Below the pieces are notes generated by a model that was given only the letters and a program-made list of their open reading frames with translations, had not been told where the DNA came from and did not search any database. From positions 124,001-188,000 of the forward strand of contig NZ_FOJT01000001.1 of the NCBI RefSeq assembly GCF_900111965.1: a stretch of DNA of 64,000 bases. The letters run 5' to 3'. Positions 34,828 to 44,328 of the stretch are shown one piece after another. The position numbers and the translations under genes were made by a program. The number at the start of each line of letters is the position of its first letter. Within the stretch, counting starts at the first letter, position 1. This stretch comes from Flavobacterium swingsii. GTDB taxonomy: Bacteria > Bacteroidota > Bacteroidia > Flavobacteriales > Flavobacteriaceae.

Positions 34828-36927
34828 TTACGCTAATGTTTCTGCAATAATTTGAAATAATTTTTCTTTGTTTATTGGTTTAGTAATATAGTTTACAAAA
34901 CCAGCTTGTTTCATTTTTTCTTGATCTTCAGAAGAAGAATAAGCGGTTTGCGCAATGATTGGAAGCTCTGGGCTAAATACTTTTATTTTGGCTAAAGCTT
35001 CGTAACCACTTAAAATAGGCATTTTTATATCCATCAGAACTAAATCGATATTTTTATTATCCCTACAAATAGATACTGCTTCTTGCCCGTTTTTTGCCCT
35101 TATTATTTTGTAGTTTTTTAGTTGCATGATTTTTTCGAGTAATAAAAAATTAATATTATCATCTTCAGCTACTAAAATTGTTTCGTTTCCGTTTGTTTCT
35201 TCGACAAATTGTTGGATTATTGGCAATGGAATATTTGATTCTTTTTTGTCGAAAACAAGTGGTATTGTAAATAAAAATCTAGATCCTACACCAACTTTAG
35301 ATTGAAGTGAAATTGTTCCTCCTAACATTTCGATATAGGCTTTAGAAATTGCCAACCCTAATCCCAGACCACCCACTTTTATTGCATAATCACCATCGAT
35401 TCTTCTAAATCGATCAAAAATTATTTCCTGATGTGCATCATCAATTCCTAATCCTGTATCATTTATTGTAAATGAGATTGTCGAATTTTCGATGTTTGCT
35501 TCATATCCAAAAGTAACAAATCCTTCTTCGGTAAATTTGATTGCATTTGTAATTAAGTTTATTATAATTTGTTTTAGTTTAATTTCATCTGTTAATATTC
35601 TATTTGCAATTGGGTTTTCAGCTTTAATTAACTCAAAATCGATTGTTTTTCCTTTAGGAATTGTAATTTTTATTTGATTATACAATTCGTTCAAACAAGA
35701 TTCTAGATTTATACTGGTATAATTTGGCGTAATCTGTTTGGCATCAATCTTAGACATTTCGACCAAATCATCTATTATAGAAACCAGATTACTACCACTT
35801 TGTGTAATTACTCCTAAGTATTCTAGTCGTTCTTGATCGCTTAGATTTTTATTATTTAGCAAATCCGAAAACCCAACAATGGCATTCATTGGTGTTCTTA
35901 TTTCGTGCGACAAGTTGGTTAAAAATGCCGATTTTAAGTTATCACTTTCCTCTGCTTTTTGCTTAGAAAATTCGAGCTGTTGTTTTTGTTTTATATTTTC
36001 TTCAAACATATTTCCTATATGTCCAAATTCGGTCGAGCTACTTTTTAATAATTTAACTGCTTTTTTGTTTCCTGTTTCTAGAACTCGAGTAATTAATTTT
36101 AGTGGTTCATGAATCCATTTTTTTGTAAAATAAAAGCGCAAAAACATACCTATTAAAAAGGCTACAAAAATGATATAAAGTATATTTTTTGTAGACCCGA
36201 AATCGACTTTTAAATTTCGTTTGAAACTTAGTTTTCCGATAGCATTCCCCTTCCAATCTAATAAATTAGTGGTTTTTATTATCGAATTATTATCGATAAC
36301 AGTATCATTTACAGCTAAAAAACTAATTTCTGAACTGCTTATTTTTTCTAGTTTATTAAAATAGACATCGTCTAAAACCCGAACCATAAAAAAATATCCC
36401 GAAGGTTTTGTTTTGTTTTTTAACGGATCGTTTGATGGGTGAATTGTAGCCCCATAAACTTCGACCATTCCTTGAGGTAGCTTAATATAAAATTTTAATA
36501 ATTTGTCTTTATATAATTTTGGAAAAACTTCTTTAGGTATAAAATTATCTAATTTTACTTTATCTGTAGAAGCTTTCATAACAGGATTGGTCTGCAAATC
36601 ATACGCCACAAGATAATCGACCTTATAAACGCTAAGCGATGCTGCTATTGATGATTCGAACCATTTTTCGTCTTTCGTTTGAATAAAATTTACCAGTTCG
36701 TCCCAATAAGTAATATCGGTTATGGTAGATATATTAGATTCGGAATTAAGAATCAATAAGGAGTTTACCTCATTCTCAAACTGCTCTTTCGATGATTTAT
36801 AAATTTGCTTTTCTTGTTGTAAAGTATAATAATATAAAGAAAAAAACAAAAGTGAAAAAGCTATACTATATATAACATTAGACCATACAATTTTTTTATA
36901 AGTAGAAATATTATTGAATTTTGTCAT
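34828..36927 (-). CDS. Hybrid histidine kinase, paralog of the 31.7-kb gene
   Basis: A 699-residue kinase with the same plan as its paralog: membrane helices near 15-35 and 245-265, a CHASE4-like periplasmic domain (DITYWDELVNF), HisKA with His341 (NLSHEIRTPMNAIVGFSDLL), ATPase motifs NAIKFTEEG, DTGLGID, FDRFRRIDG and GGLGLGLAISK, and a receiver with D633 (DLVLMDIKMPILSG). The start is the ATG at 36927; a longer frame adds 15 residues and is rejected because the paralog aligns from here. The shared block SLYYYTLxQEKQIY at the first helix shows recent duplication. Confidence 0.92.
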   Translation of the reverse strand: MTKFNNISTYKKIVWSNVIYSIAFSLLFFSLYYYTLQQEKQIYKSSKEQFENEVNSLLILNSESNISTITDITYWDELVNFIQTKDEKWFESSIAASLSVYKVDYLVAYDLQTNPVMKASTDKVKLDNFIPKEVFPKLYKDKLLKFYIKLPQGMVEVYGATIHPSNDPLKNKTKPSGYFFMVRVLDDVYFNKLEKISSSEISFLAVNDTVIDNNSIIKTTNLLDWKGNAIGKLSFKRNLKVDFGSTKNILYIIFVAFLIGMFLRFYFTKKWIHEPLKLITRVLETGNKKAVKLLKSSSTEFGHIGNMFEENIKQKQQLEFSKQKAEESDNLKSAFLTNLSHEIRTPMNAIVGFSDLLNNKNLSDQERLEYLGVITQSGSNLVSIIDDLVEMSKIDAKQITPNYTSINLESCLNELYNQIKITIPKGKTIDFELIKAENPIANRILTDEIKLKQIIINLITNAIKFTEEGFVTFGYEANIENSTISFTINDTGLGIDDAHQEIIFDRFRRIDGDYAIKVGGLGLGLAISKAYIEMLGGTISLQSKVGVGSRFLFTIPLVFDKKESNIPLPIIQQFVEETNGNETILVAEDDNINFLLLEKIMQLKNYKIIRAKNGQEAVSICRDNKNIDLVLMDIKMPILSGYEALAKIKVFSPELPIIAQTAYSSSEDQEKMKQAGFVNYITKPINKEKLFQIIAETLA

Positions 36928-37047
36928 ACAAAGAATACAGTTTGGGGAAATAAACAGTATAAATTTAATCAAAAAAAGTAATAAATTAACATTTATTAAA
37001 TTAATTTATTGAAAAATAAAACAATCACTTACAGAATTCACTTTATT

Positions 37048-39255
37048 TTAAGAAAGGACTAAAAGCCCGAAATTTCTTAATGTGTTTATGGGTTTCGAGT
37101 ACCAAAATAATTCGAAATCGTCAAAATTATTTTCGAAATCGGTTTTTAATACTGAAAAAATATTTGTTTTATCATTATGTACCGAAATGGTTTCTAAAGT
37201 TTTAAGCAACCAATCTCCTTTTTCTTTTTCAATATCAATTTCGAAAGTTTCTTTTTTGTCATGAAAAATCATTTTTATCATTTCCCAAGAGTTTCCTTTT
37301 TTAGATTTGGTAAAAACTTCTGTAAATGGCTTTCCTCCTATCCAAACTATTTTTGCCGATGGTTTTATATTAAAACTTTCTTCTTTTTGAAGTGAATTGT
37401 ATATAAAATCTGGTTTTACAGTTGTTTTCGGAATCTTAAAATCGAACCAATCCTGCAAAGTATAATCGAAACAAATTCCATGCATATAATTGAACAAAGA
37501 TTTCTTTAACCCGAAACTAAACTGGTCATGATTTATTCCTGTTTTGTCGGCAAACTGAATGTCGTTATTAGCAAAAGTGATTTCATTCGTTTGTGGAATT
37601 ACACCAAATTCGTCAGGAAACATTCCTACTGGAGAATGTGCTGTCATAGCAAATTGATGCCAAAAACCCGATTGCAAAACACCCAATTCGAACAACTGAC
37701 GAACCATTTCTAGACTATCTACCGTTTCCTGAATAGTTTGCGTAGGATAACCATACATGAGGTAAGCGTGCACCATAACTCCCGCTTCGGTAAAGTTGCG
37801 AGTTACTTGAGCTACTTGCTCGACAGTTACCCCTTTTTTTATGAGTTCTAACAACCTATCGGAAGCGACTTCTAGCCCGCCAGAAACGGCGATACAACCT
37901 GATGCTTTTAGTAAAACACATAAATCTTGGGAGAAACTTTTCTCAAAGCGAATGTTTGTCCACCAAGTAACAACGAGTTTTCTTTTAATGATTTCTAAGG
38001 CTAATTCACGCATTAAGGCTGGCGGTGCGGCCTCATCTACAAAATGAAAACCATTTTCACCAGTTTGTGCTATGAGTTCTTCCATTCTGTCTACTAATGT
38101 TTTAGCAAGAATGGGCTCGTAAACTTTTATATAATCTAAAGAAATATCGCAAAAAGTACATTTTCCCCAGTAACAGCCGTGCGCCATGGTGAGTTTATTC
38201 CATCGGCCGTCGCTCCACAAACTATGCATCGGATTGGCAATTTCTATAACCGAAATGTATTTATCTAGCAATAAATCCGAATAATCTGGTGTACCAACTT
38301 CGCTTTGTTTGTAGTCTTTTTGAAGCGTATTATTTTTGTACGCAACTTGATTGTTTTCTAATAAAAATGTTCGTTTAAATTCGTTTGAAATTGTTAATTG
38401 CTTCGCCAGTTCGCTATTGCTCGTGTGTAAATTATCAACTATCAATTGAATAGGTAATTCTCCGTCATCAAGTGTTATAAAATCGAAGAATTCAAATACT
38501 CGAACATCTGTCAAAGAACGTAATTCAGTATTTGGGAAACCGCCACCCATCGATATTTTTATCTCTGGAAAATGACTTTTAATAAACTGTGCACAACGAA
38601 AAGCACTGTACAAATTTCCTGGAAATGGAACTGAAATACAAACTAATTTGGGTTGTACAACTTCAATTTTTTCTTTTAATATTTTTAAAGTAATCGCATC
38701 GATATAAGTTGGTTCCTTTTGCAAATGCGAGTACAAATCATCGAAAGAATTTGCGCTTCGCCCCAAACGTTCGGCATAACGACTGAATCCGAAATTCTCA
38801 TCGATACATTCGACAATAAAATCTGATAAATCCTCAAGATATAATGTCGCCAAATGCTTGGCTTTGTCTTGCATTCCCATCGACCCAAAAGCCCATTCCA
38901 TATCGTCTAATTGCTCAAACCTAAAGGCTTCTGGCAAGAAATCTCCTGAACAAATTTGCCTTGCTAAGGTTGGATTATTTCCTTGCAAAAATGCAATAAC
39001 AGAATCGATGGTTTTTATATATTCGTCTTTCAAGGCAAATATTCGTTGAATATTTGGAGAATCTGACTGGCTACTTTTAGCAAACAAATCTTCTAATCCT
39101 TTTTTAGAAAACAATTCGAGAATGACTTCGATTCCCAAATCCATCTGAAAAGCCGAAATGTTTTTGGTGTTCAAAAAACCTTTTATATATGCCGTTGCTG
39201 GATACGGTGTATTCAGTTGTGTAAAAGGCGGTGTGATGAGAAGAAGGTCTTTCAA
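37048..39255 (-). CDS. B12-binding-domain radical SAM protein
   Basis: A 735-residue protein. The N-terminal 250 residues resemble a cobalamin-binding domain (KDLLLITPPFTQLNTPYPA, ISMGGGFPNTELR). The radical SAM barrel has its cluster cysteines at C361, C366 and C369 in HGCYWGKCTFCDIS, so the spacing is Cys-x4-Cys-x2-Cys rather than the classical x3. Further landmarks are FVDEAAPPALM, SGGLEVASDRLL and AYLMYGYPTQT. Substrate unknown. It stands alone and is divergent from bshC. The assignment to the B12-radical SAM superfamily is firm; the reaction cannot be named. Confidence 0.85.
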   Translation of the reverse strand: MKDLLLITPPFTQLNTPYPATAYIKGFLNTKNISAFQMDLGIEVILELFSKKGLEDLFAKSSQSDSPNIQRIFALKDEYIKTIDSVIAFLQGNNPTLARQICSGDFLPEAFRFEQLDDMEWAFGSMGMQDKAKHLATLYLEDLSDFIVECIDENFGFSRYAERLGRSANSFDDLYSHLQKEPTYIDAITLKILKEKIEVVQPKLVCISVPFPGNLYSAFRCAQFIKSHFPEIKISMGGGFPNTELRSLTDVRVFEFFDFITLDDGELPIQLIVDNLHTSNSELAKQLTISNEFKRTFLLENNQVAYKNNTLQKDYKQSEVGTPDYSDLLLDKYISVIEIANPMHSLWSDGRWNKLTMAHGCYWGKCTFCDISLDYIKVYEPILAKTLVDRMEELIAQTGENGFHFVDEAAPPALMRELALEIIKRKLVVTWWTNIRFEKSFSQDLCVLLKASGCIAVSGGLEVASDRLLELIKKGVTVEQVAQVTRNFTEAGVMVHAYLMYGYPTQTIQETVDSLEMVRQLFELGVLQSGFWHQFAMTAHSPVGMFPDEFGVIPQTNEITFANNDIQFADKTGINHDQFSFGLKKSLFNYMHGICFDYTLQDWFDFKIPKTTVKPDFIYNSLQKEESFNIKPSAKIVWIGGKPFTEVFTKSKKGNSWEMIKMIFHDKKETFEIDIEKEKGDWLLKTLETISVHNDKTNIFSVLKTDFENNFDDFELFWYSKPINTLRNFGLLVLS

Positions 39256-39329
39256 AAGAAATATTTTTGTAAAGGTAATTTTTATTTATTGGAAACTGAA
39301 ATTTGAGTATTTTTACAAAAAAATAAATT

Positions 39330-40922
39330 ATGCCAACTGACTGTATTAGCTATCAAAAATCGGGATATTTTTCTAAATTAATCACAGATTATTTAGATAA
39401 AAAACCAGAATTAGAGCAGTTGTACAATCATTTTCCTACTATTGAAAATTTTGAAAATCAAGTTGAAGAAAAAGGAAAAAATTTCAATAGCAATGAAAAA
39501 AGAGAAGTTTTAGTTGATATCTTAGAAAATCAATACTCAAAAATTGAGATTTCAGAATTAACAAAACAAAATATTACTCTTCTAAAAGACACTAAAACCT
39601 TTACAATCACTACTGGTCATCAGCTCAATTTGTTTACTGGTCCGCTGTATTTTTTATATAAAATTATTTCCACCATCAATTTATGTAAGGAATTAAAAAT
39701 TAACTACCCAAAATATAATTTTGTCCCTATTTATTGGATGGCGACTGAAGATCATGATTTTGAAGAAATAAACCACTTTAATTTTAAAGATAAAAAATTC
39801 AGATGGAATAAGGAATCTAAAGGTCCTGTTGGAAGATTATCTATTGAAGATTTAACGACTTTCTTTGATGTTTTTAAAACCGAATTGGGTTCTAGTAACA
39901 ATGCTGAATATCTAAAAAAACTATTTTCTTATAGTTATTTGCAACATTCAAATTTAGCTGATGCAACCAGGTTTTTAGCCAACGAATTGTTTGGAGAATA
40001 TGGTTTGGTGATTTTAGATGGAGATTCGGCAGCATTAAAAAAACAATTTACACCTTATGTAAAAGACGAATTATTATATCAAAATTCGAACAAAAAAGTT
40101 CTGGAGAGCATTGCTAAACTTAAAGATTATTCGATTCAGGTAAATCCTAGAGAAATAAATCTTTTTTATATCGAAGATAATCTCAGGGAACGTATTATTC
40201 ATGAAAATGGAAACTTTAAAGTAAATAATACAACTATTGAATTTTCTGAAATCGAAATATTAAATTTAGTAGAAACAAATCCAGAAAAATTTAGCCCAAA
40301 CGTTATTTTACGTCCTTTATATCAGGAAGTTATTTTGCCTAATTTAGCTTATATTGGTGGCGGTGGCGAGATTGCTTATTGGTTAGAGCTAAAAGCGATG
40401 TTCGATTTTCATAAGGTAACTTTCCCAATATTATTGGTTCGAAATTCGGTGGTTTTAATTAATGAAAAGCAAGAAACAAAAAGAGCTAAACTTGATATTA
40501 GTTGGGAAGAATTATTCTTGAAACAACAAACATTAGTTGATACCAAAACAAAACAGTTTTCTGAAATTAACATTAATTTTTCTGAGCAAAAAGCACATCT
40601 CAAAAAACAATTTGAAGCTTTACACAAAATCGCATTAAAAACCGACAAATCATTTTCTGGTGCTGTAAATGCTCAAGAGAAAAAACAAATAAAAGGTTTA
40701 GAAAATCTTGAAAAAAGATTGCTAAAAGCGGAAAAAAAAGCACACACTTCACAATTAGAAAGAATCGTTCAACTACAAAACGAATTGTTTCCCAATGAAA
40801 GTTTACAAGAACGAAAATCTAATTTCTCAGAGTTTTATTTAGAAACGGGAAATTCTCTCATCGCAGAGCTAATAAAAGAACTAAAACCGCTTTCAGAATG
40901 CTTTTCAACGGTTAAAATCTGA
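39330..40922 (+). CDS. bshC: Putative cysteine ligase BshC (bacillithiol synthesis)
   Basis: A 530-residue protein that family knowledge assigns to the last step of bacillithiol synthesis, joining Cys to GlcN-malate. Recognisable blocks are TITTGHQLNLFTGPLYFLYK, VPIYWMATEDHDFEEINHF and ILRPLYQEVILPNLAYIGGGGE (each cited as a landmark), with a C-terminal coiled-coil (residues about 395-500). The length is normal. Nothing else of the bacillithiol pathway is in this window. An upstream TATTTTTA is a weak match to the -7 consensus. Confidence 0.93.
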   Translation: MPTDCISYQKSGYFSKLITDYLDKKPELEQLYNHFPTIENFENQVEEKGKNFNSNEKREVLVDILENQYSKIEISELTKQNITLLKDTKTFTITTGHQLNLFTGPLYFLYKIISTINLCKELKINYPKYNFVPIYWMATEDHDFEEINHFNFKDKKFRWNKESKGPVGRLSIEDLTTFFDVFKTELGSSNNAEYLKKLFSYSYLQHSNLADATRFLANELFGEYGLVILDGDSAALKKQFTPYVKDELLYQNSNKKVLESIAKLKDYSIQVNPREINLFYIEDNLRERIIHENGNFKVNNTTIEFSEIEILNLVETNPEKFSPNVILRPLYQEVILPNLAYIGGGGEIAYWLELKAMFDFHKVTFPILLVRNSVVLINEKQETKRAKLDISWEELFLKQQTLVDTKTKQFSEININFSEQKAHLKKQFEALHKIALKTDKSFSGAVNAQEKKQIKGLENLEKRLLKAEKKAHTSQLERIVQLQNELFPNESLQERKSNFSEFYLETGNSLIAELIKELKPLSECFSTVKI

Positions 40923-40959
40923 GTTTCGTCGATTTTAATGTCATATTAACGGAAAAAGA

Positions 40960-40989
40960 TTGTTTTTACTGAAAATAACTCTATTTTTG
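40960..40989 (+). promoter_or_regulatory. Promoter of the FGE-like gene
   Basis: TTG (40960-40962), a 19-bp spacer and TATTTTTG (40982-40989) match the Bacteroidota consensus, 38 bp before the ATG. Confidence 0.6.
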
Positions 40990-41027
40990 CACTCCGAATT
41001 TACAATTTAATAATAATTTAATAATTT

Positions 41028-41855
41028 ATGAGCAAAAAATACTTACTTACAGGAATATCAATTTTAACCATTTTTCTTACTTCTTACGGACAATCTAAAA
41101 ACCTAGTTATTCAAATGGTTAAAGTGGAAGGTGGAAAATTTCTAATGGGTTCTCCAGACGAAAATAAAATTGCCGAAAACGATGAGCAAAAACAGCACGA
41201 AGTTACTGTAGGGAATTTTGAAATAAATAAACTAGAAGTTTCTGTTTGGGAATGGAAACAATATTGTAAAAAAACAAAAAAGAAAATGCCAGCCAAACAA
41301 GTTTGGGGAATAAATGACAATTATCCTATTACAAATATTACTTGGAACGAAGCTATTGCTTATTGTAACTGGTTGAGTAAACAAGACGGATACAAACCTG
41401 CCTATACTGTTGTAGGTCCTAATATTATATGTGATTTTACCGCAAACGGATACAGACTACCGACTGAAGCGGAATGGGAATATGCTGCAAAAGGCGGAAA
41501 AAAATCTAAGAACAACATCTTTTCTGGTTCTAATATTTCTAATGATATTGCATGGCAACAAAACAATAGCGATAAAAAACCACATGCTGTAGGAACAAAA
41601 CTAGCTAATGAATTGGGGATTTATGACATGAGCGGAAACGTTTGGGAATGGTGCTATGACTGGTACAACAAAGATTATTACAAAAGTGAAGATGGAAACA
41701 ACCCAACTGGACCAATAAGAGGTGAAAAAAAATCGGTTCGTGGTGGTTCTTGGGATAGTAAAGAAAGTTACTTGAGAACTAGTAATAGAATTAGTACAAC
41801 ACCGAACAGAACTTATGAATTTTACGGATTTAGATTGGCGAGAACCGCAAACTAA
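41028..41855 (+). CDS. Exported formylglycine-generating-enzyme-like (SUMF1) domain protein
   Basis: A 275-residue protein with a signal peptide (LLTGISILTIFLTSYGQ) and one FGE-sulfatase/SUMF1 fold: MVKVEGGKFLMGS, ITWNEAIAYCNWLS, GYRLPTEAEWEYAAKGG, MSGNVWEWCYDWY and VRGGSWDS. True formylglycine generators have two catalytic Cys shortly after RGGS; here the segment reads WDSKESYLRTSNR with none, so enzymatic activity is unlikely. Related non-catalytic domains occur in gliding proteins GldJ and GldK, but this lacks their lipobox and length. Probably a periplasmic or surface binding protein. Confidence 0.87.
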   Translation: MSKKYLLTGISILTIFLTSYGQSKNLVIQMVKVEGGKFLMGSPDENKIAENDEQKQHEVTVGNFEINKLEVSVWEWKQYCKKTKKKMPAKQVWGINDNYPITNITWNEAIAYCNWLSKQDGYKPAYTVVGPNIICDFTANGYRLPTEAEWEYAAKGGKKSKNNIFSGSNISNDIAWQQNNSDKKPHAVGTKLANELGIYDMSGNVWEWCYDWYNKDYYKSEDGNNPTGPIRGEKKSVRGGSWDSKESYLRTSNRISTTPNRTYEFYGFRLARTAN

Positions 41856-41898
41856 AATATATTATACAAAGTAGCCTACAAATTTTACAAAAAAAGAC

Positions 41899-41906
41899 TA
41901 CTTTTG
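41899..41906 (+). promoter_or_regulatory. -7 promoter element of ndk (TACTTTTG)
   Basis: TACTTTTG followed by CACC fits TAnnTTTG, 22 bp before the ndk ATG. Confidence 0.5.
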
Positions 41907-41928
41907 CACCAAATTTAAAAAAATAAAA

Positions 41929-42348
41929 ATGGCAACGAATAGAACATTCACAATGATTAAGCCTGATGGTGTTGAAAACGGACACATCGGAGGAATAGTA
42001 AACATGATAACTGAAGCTGGTTTCAAAATTGTATCAATGAAATTGACTCAATTGACTATAGCTGATGCTCAAAAATTTTATGCAGTACACGCTGCTAGAC
42101 CATTTTATGGTGAATTAGTTGAATTTATGTCAAGAGGTCCAATTGTTGCTGCTATTTTAGAAAAAGAAAATGCAATCGAAGATTTTAGAACATTAATTGG
42201 TGCTACAAATCCTGCTGATGCTGCCGAAGGAACTATCCGTAAAAAATACGCTACTTCTATTGGAGAAAATGCTGTTCACGGTTCAGATAGCGACGAAAAT
42301 GCTGCTATTGAAGGTGCTTTTCACTTTGCTGGAAGAGAACAATTCTAA
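41929..42348 (+). CDS. ndk: Nucleoside-diphosphate kinase
   Basis: A 139-residue enzyme that equalises nucleoside triphosphate pools by transferring the gamma phosphate through a phosphohistidine. Landmarks are [11 protein letters not shown] at the start, the ATP loop [18 protein letters not shown] and the catalytic H117 in [12 protein letters not shown]. Length and order are canonical. It has its own -7 element upstream and a terminator shared with the convergent DUF721 gene. Confidence 0.97.
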   Translation: MATNRTFTMIKPDGVENGHIGGIVNMITEAGFKIVSMKLTQLTIADAQKFYAVHAARPFYGELVEFMSRGPIVAAILEKENAIEDFRTLIGATNPADAAEGTIRKKYATSIGENAVHGSDSDENAAIEGAFHFAGREQF

Positions 42349-42369
42349 TATTAGAAATAGAATAAAATA

Positions 42370-42403
42370 AAAAATCCCATTTCTATGAAATGGGATTTTT
42401 TTT
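42370..42403. terminator. Bidirectional terminator
   Basis: AAATCCCATTTC / GAAATGGGATTT (42372-42383, 42387-42398) with a three-base loop, A-run before and T-run after, between convergent ndk and DUF721. Confidence 0.9.
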
Positions 42404-42413
42404 ATGAGCAAAC

Positions 42414-42710
42414 TTATCTAAGAACAACATCTTTTACAACGTCTTTCCCCAATTCTTCGTTTATCATTTTGATAATTTTATCTTTGCCATAACTTAATTC
42501 CTCACGCAAAACCGACGAAGTGAGTTCGACATATAAAATATTATTTCGCAAAGCCACACTTCGAGTATAATTATTTACGCCATTTCCCATCAAGTTCTTC
42601 CAAGCATCAATAACAGAAACTTGATCTAGTCCTGATTCAAGTTTGTTGGTTTTAATAATTTGATTTAAAATATCGCCAACTACACTTTGATTATTAATTC
42701 GTTTTGCCAT
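42414..42710 (-). CDS. DUF721 (DciA-like) protein
   Basis: A 98-residue protein with the DUF721 pattern: SVVGDILNQIIKTNKLESGL, VIDAWKNLMGNGVNNYT and the strands LYVELTSSVLREELSYGKDKI (landmarks). DciA proteins of this family load the replicative helicase in many bacteria that lack DnaC, so a DNA-replication role is plausible. It starts one base after the stop of the lipoprotein gene upstream, so the two are probably transcribed together. Confidence 0.85.
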   Translation of the reverse strand: MAKRINNQSVVGDILNQIIKTNKLESGLDQVSVIDAWKNLMGNGVNNYTRSVALRNNILYVELTSSVLREELSYGKDKIIKMINEELGKDVVKDVVLR

Positions 42711-42711
42711 T

Positions 42712-43131
42712 TTATTTTTCGGTATTTAAAATGACTTTACTAAAATATAATTTTGCTTTATCTGATGTTTCTAAAACCAATTCTTTTTCCGAAACAGATT
42801 CGATTCTTTCGGTATGTTTTCCGAATTTTGATGTAAACTCGATAAAAACACCTTCCGAATTATCCGATATTTTTACCGTTTCCGACAAATCATTTACTAA
42901 AAAAGTCCCGTCAGGTTGCCAAGTCACTTTTTTATGAAAACCAGTTTCATTTTTTATTTCATAATAATCATACACTTCATTTATAGGATAATCTTTCTTA
43001 TCGCCATCTGTATTTACAGCTTTGGTAATTTGCCAATAGCCATTTATGTCATCAATTTTCGAAATATCAACCTTTTGGGAACATCCAAAACAAATTGATA
43101 GTAGAAATACTAAAATTAAAATCTTTTTCAT
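42712..43131 (-). CDS. Small lipocalin-like lipoprotein
   Basis: A 139-residue predicted lipoprotein (MKKILILVFLLSICFGCSQ, lipobox ICFGC). The mature part opens with INGYWQITKAVN and shows about eight short strands with a DGTFLV turn, which resembles the lipocalin-like folds common in Bacteroidota lipoproteins. No function is recognised. The ATG at 43131 is chosen for its signal peptide; an 8-codon extension is rejected. It is tightly coupled (one base) to the DUF721 gene. Confidence 0.75.
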   Translation of the reverse strand: MKKILILVFLLSICFGCSQKVDISKIDDINGYWQITKAVNTDGDKKDYPINEVYDYYEIKNETGFHKKVTWQPDGTFLVNDLSETVKISDNSEGVFIEFTSKFGKHTERIESVSEKELVLETSDKAKLYFSKVILNTEK

Positions 43132-43206
43132 TCTGTAAAAATAGTAATAATACATTAAACCTTTTTGAAAAATTAATGTCTAAATTTGAAACTAAACCCA
43201 ATTATT

Positions 43207-44292
43207 ATGAAAGCTATTTTACTTGCATTATCCAGCATTTTATTTTTGACAAGTTGTAGTACCGAAACTGTTTTGCCAACACCAATTCCCACTCCTACTC
43301 CAATTCCTGTTGAAGAAGCTATGTATTATCCAACTATTGGAAGTGGCATTTGGGAAACAAAAAGCATTCAAACTTTAGGTTGGAATCAATCGGCAGTGCA
43401 ACCTTTATTGGATTATTTAGCTTTAAAAAATTCTAAATCATTTATCATCCTTGTAAATGGAAGAATTGTCATGGAAAATTATTTTAACAGTCACAATGCC
43501 ACAGCAAATTGGTATTGGGCAAGCGCCGGAAAAACATTAACTTCTACAGTAACTGGAATTGCACAACAAGAAGGTTTATTAAACATAAATAACAAAGTTT
43601 CACAATATATAGGAACTGGTTGGACAAGCGAAACTTTGGCACAAGAAAACCTAATTACTTGCAAAAATTTATTATCTATGAATTCTGGTTTAGATGATAG
43701 TACCGATGCTGTAGATCCCGCAAGTCTTACTTATACTGCCGATGCTGGCACAAGATGGGCTTATCATAATGTCTATGTAAAACTGCAAGATGTTGTAGCA
43801 AGTGCTTCTGGACAAACTTGGAGTAGTTATTTTAATACCAAATTAAGAGATAAAATTGGTATGGACGGTACTTGGATTCAAAGCGGAAACAATTCGGTTT
43901 ATTGGAGCACAACAAGAAGTATGGCGCGTTTTGGTCTTTTGGCTTTAAATAAAGGAAAGTGGAATTCTGATCAAATTGTAAACGAAAATTATTTTAATGA
44001 AGCTACGAATACCTCACAAACTATAAATCAAAGTTATGGTTATTTGTGGTGGCTAAACGGGAAATCTAGTTTTCATTTGCCACAAAGTCAATTGCAATTT
44101 TCTGGAAGTATTATACCTAACGGAGCTAATGATATGTTTATGGCTTTGGGTAAAAACGACCAAAAAATATATGTTATTCCTAGCAAAAAAATGGTAGTTA
44201 TTAGAATGGGAGATGCTGCAGATACCTCAAATCTTGCTTTATCAGATTTTGATAATGTATTATGGCAAAAAATAAATGCACTATACCAATAG
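43207..44292 (+). CDS. Serine hydrolase lipoprotein (beta-lactamase / class C family)
   Basis: A 361-residue predicted lipoprotein (lipobox LFLTSC) with a Pro/Thr linker (PTPIPTPTPIPVEE). The penicilloyl-serine-transferase fold is supported by the SxxK nucleophile motif in YWASAGKTLTS, the YxN-type triad in RWAYHNVYVK, and the final LFLALGKNDQKIYVIPSKKMVVIR-like strands (MALGKNDQKIYV). Such proteins include esterases, D-aminopeptidases and PBP-like hydrolases, so the substrate is open. The ATG at 43207 is used; a 7-codon extension lies before the signal peptide. Neighbours give no clue. Confidence 0.85.
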   Translation: MKAILLALSSILFLTSCSTETVLPTPIPTPTPIPVEEAMYYPTIGSGIWETKSIQTLGWNQSAVQPLLDYLALKNSKSFIILVNGRIVMENYFNSHNATANWYWASAGKTLTSTVTGIAQQEGLLNINNKVSQYIGTGWTSETLAQENLITCKNLLSMNSGLDDSTDAVDPASLTYTADAGTRWAYHNVYVKLQDVVASASGQTWSSYFNTKLRDKIGMDGTWIQSGNNSVYWSTTRSMARFGLLALNKGKWNSDQIVNENYFNEATNTSQTINQSYGYLWWLNGKSSFHLPQSQLQFSGSIIPNGANDMFMALGKNDQKIYVIPSKKMVVIRMGDAADTSNLALSDFDNVLWQKINALYQ

Positions 44293-44328
44293 CGCATTTA
44301 TTTTTATTCAAGTATAACGTTTCTCGGC

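Noticed and set aside
37648..37668. Minus-strand TTGGCATCAATTTGCT, a good sigma-54 match
   Set aside because: It lies deep inside the radical SAM coding sequence on its coding strand, far from any start codon.
42414..43131. Possible toxin-antitoxin pair from two small, one-base-spaced genes
   Set aside because: One is a DUF721/DciA-like protein and the other a lipoprotein with signal peptide; neither resembles a toxin.
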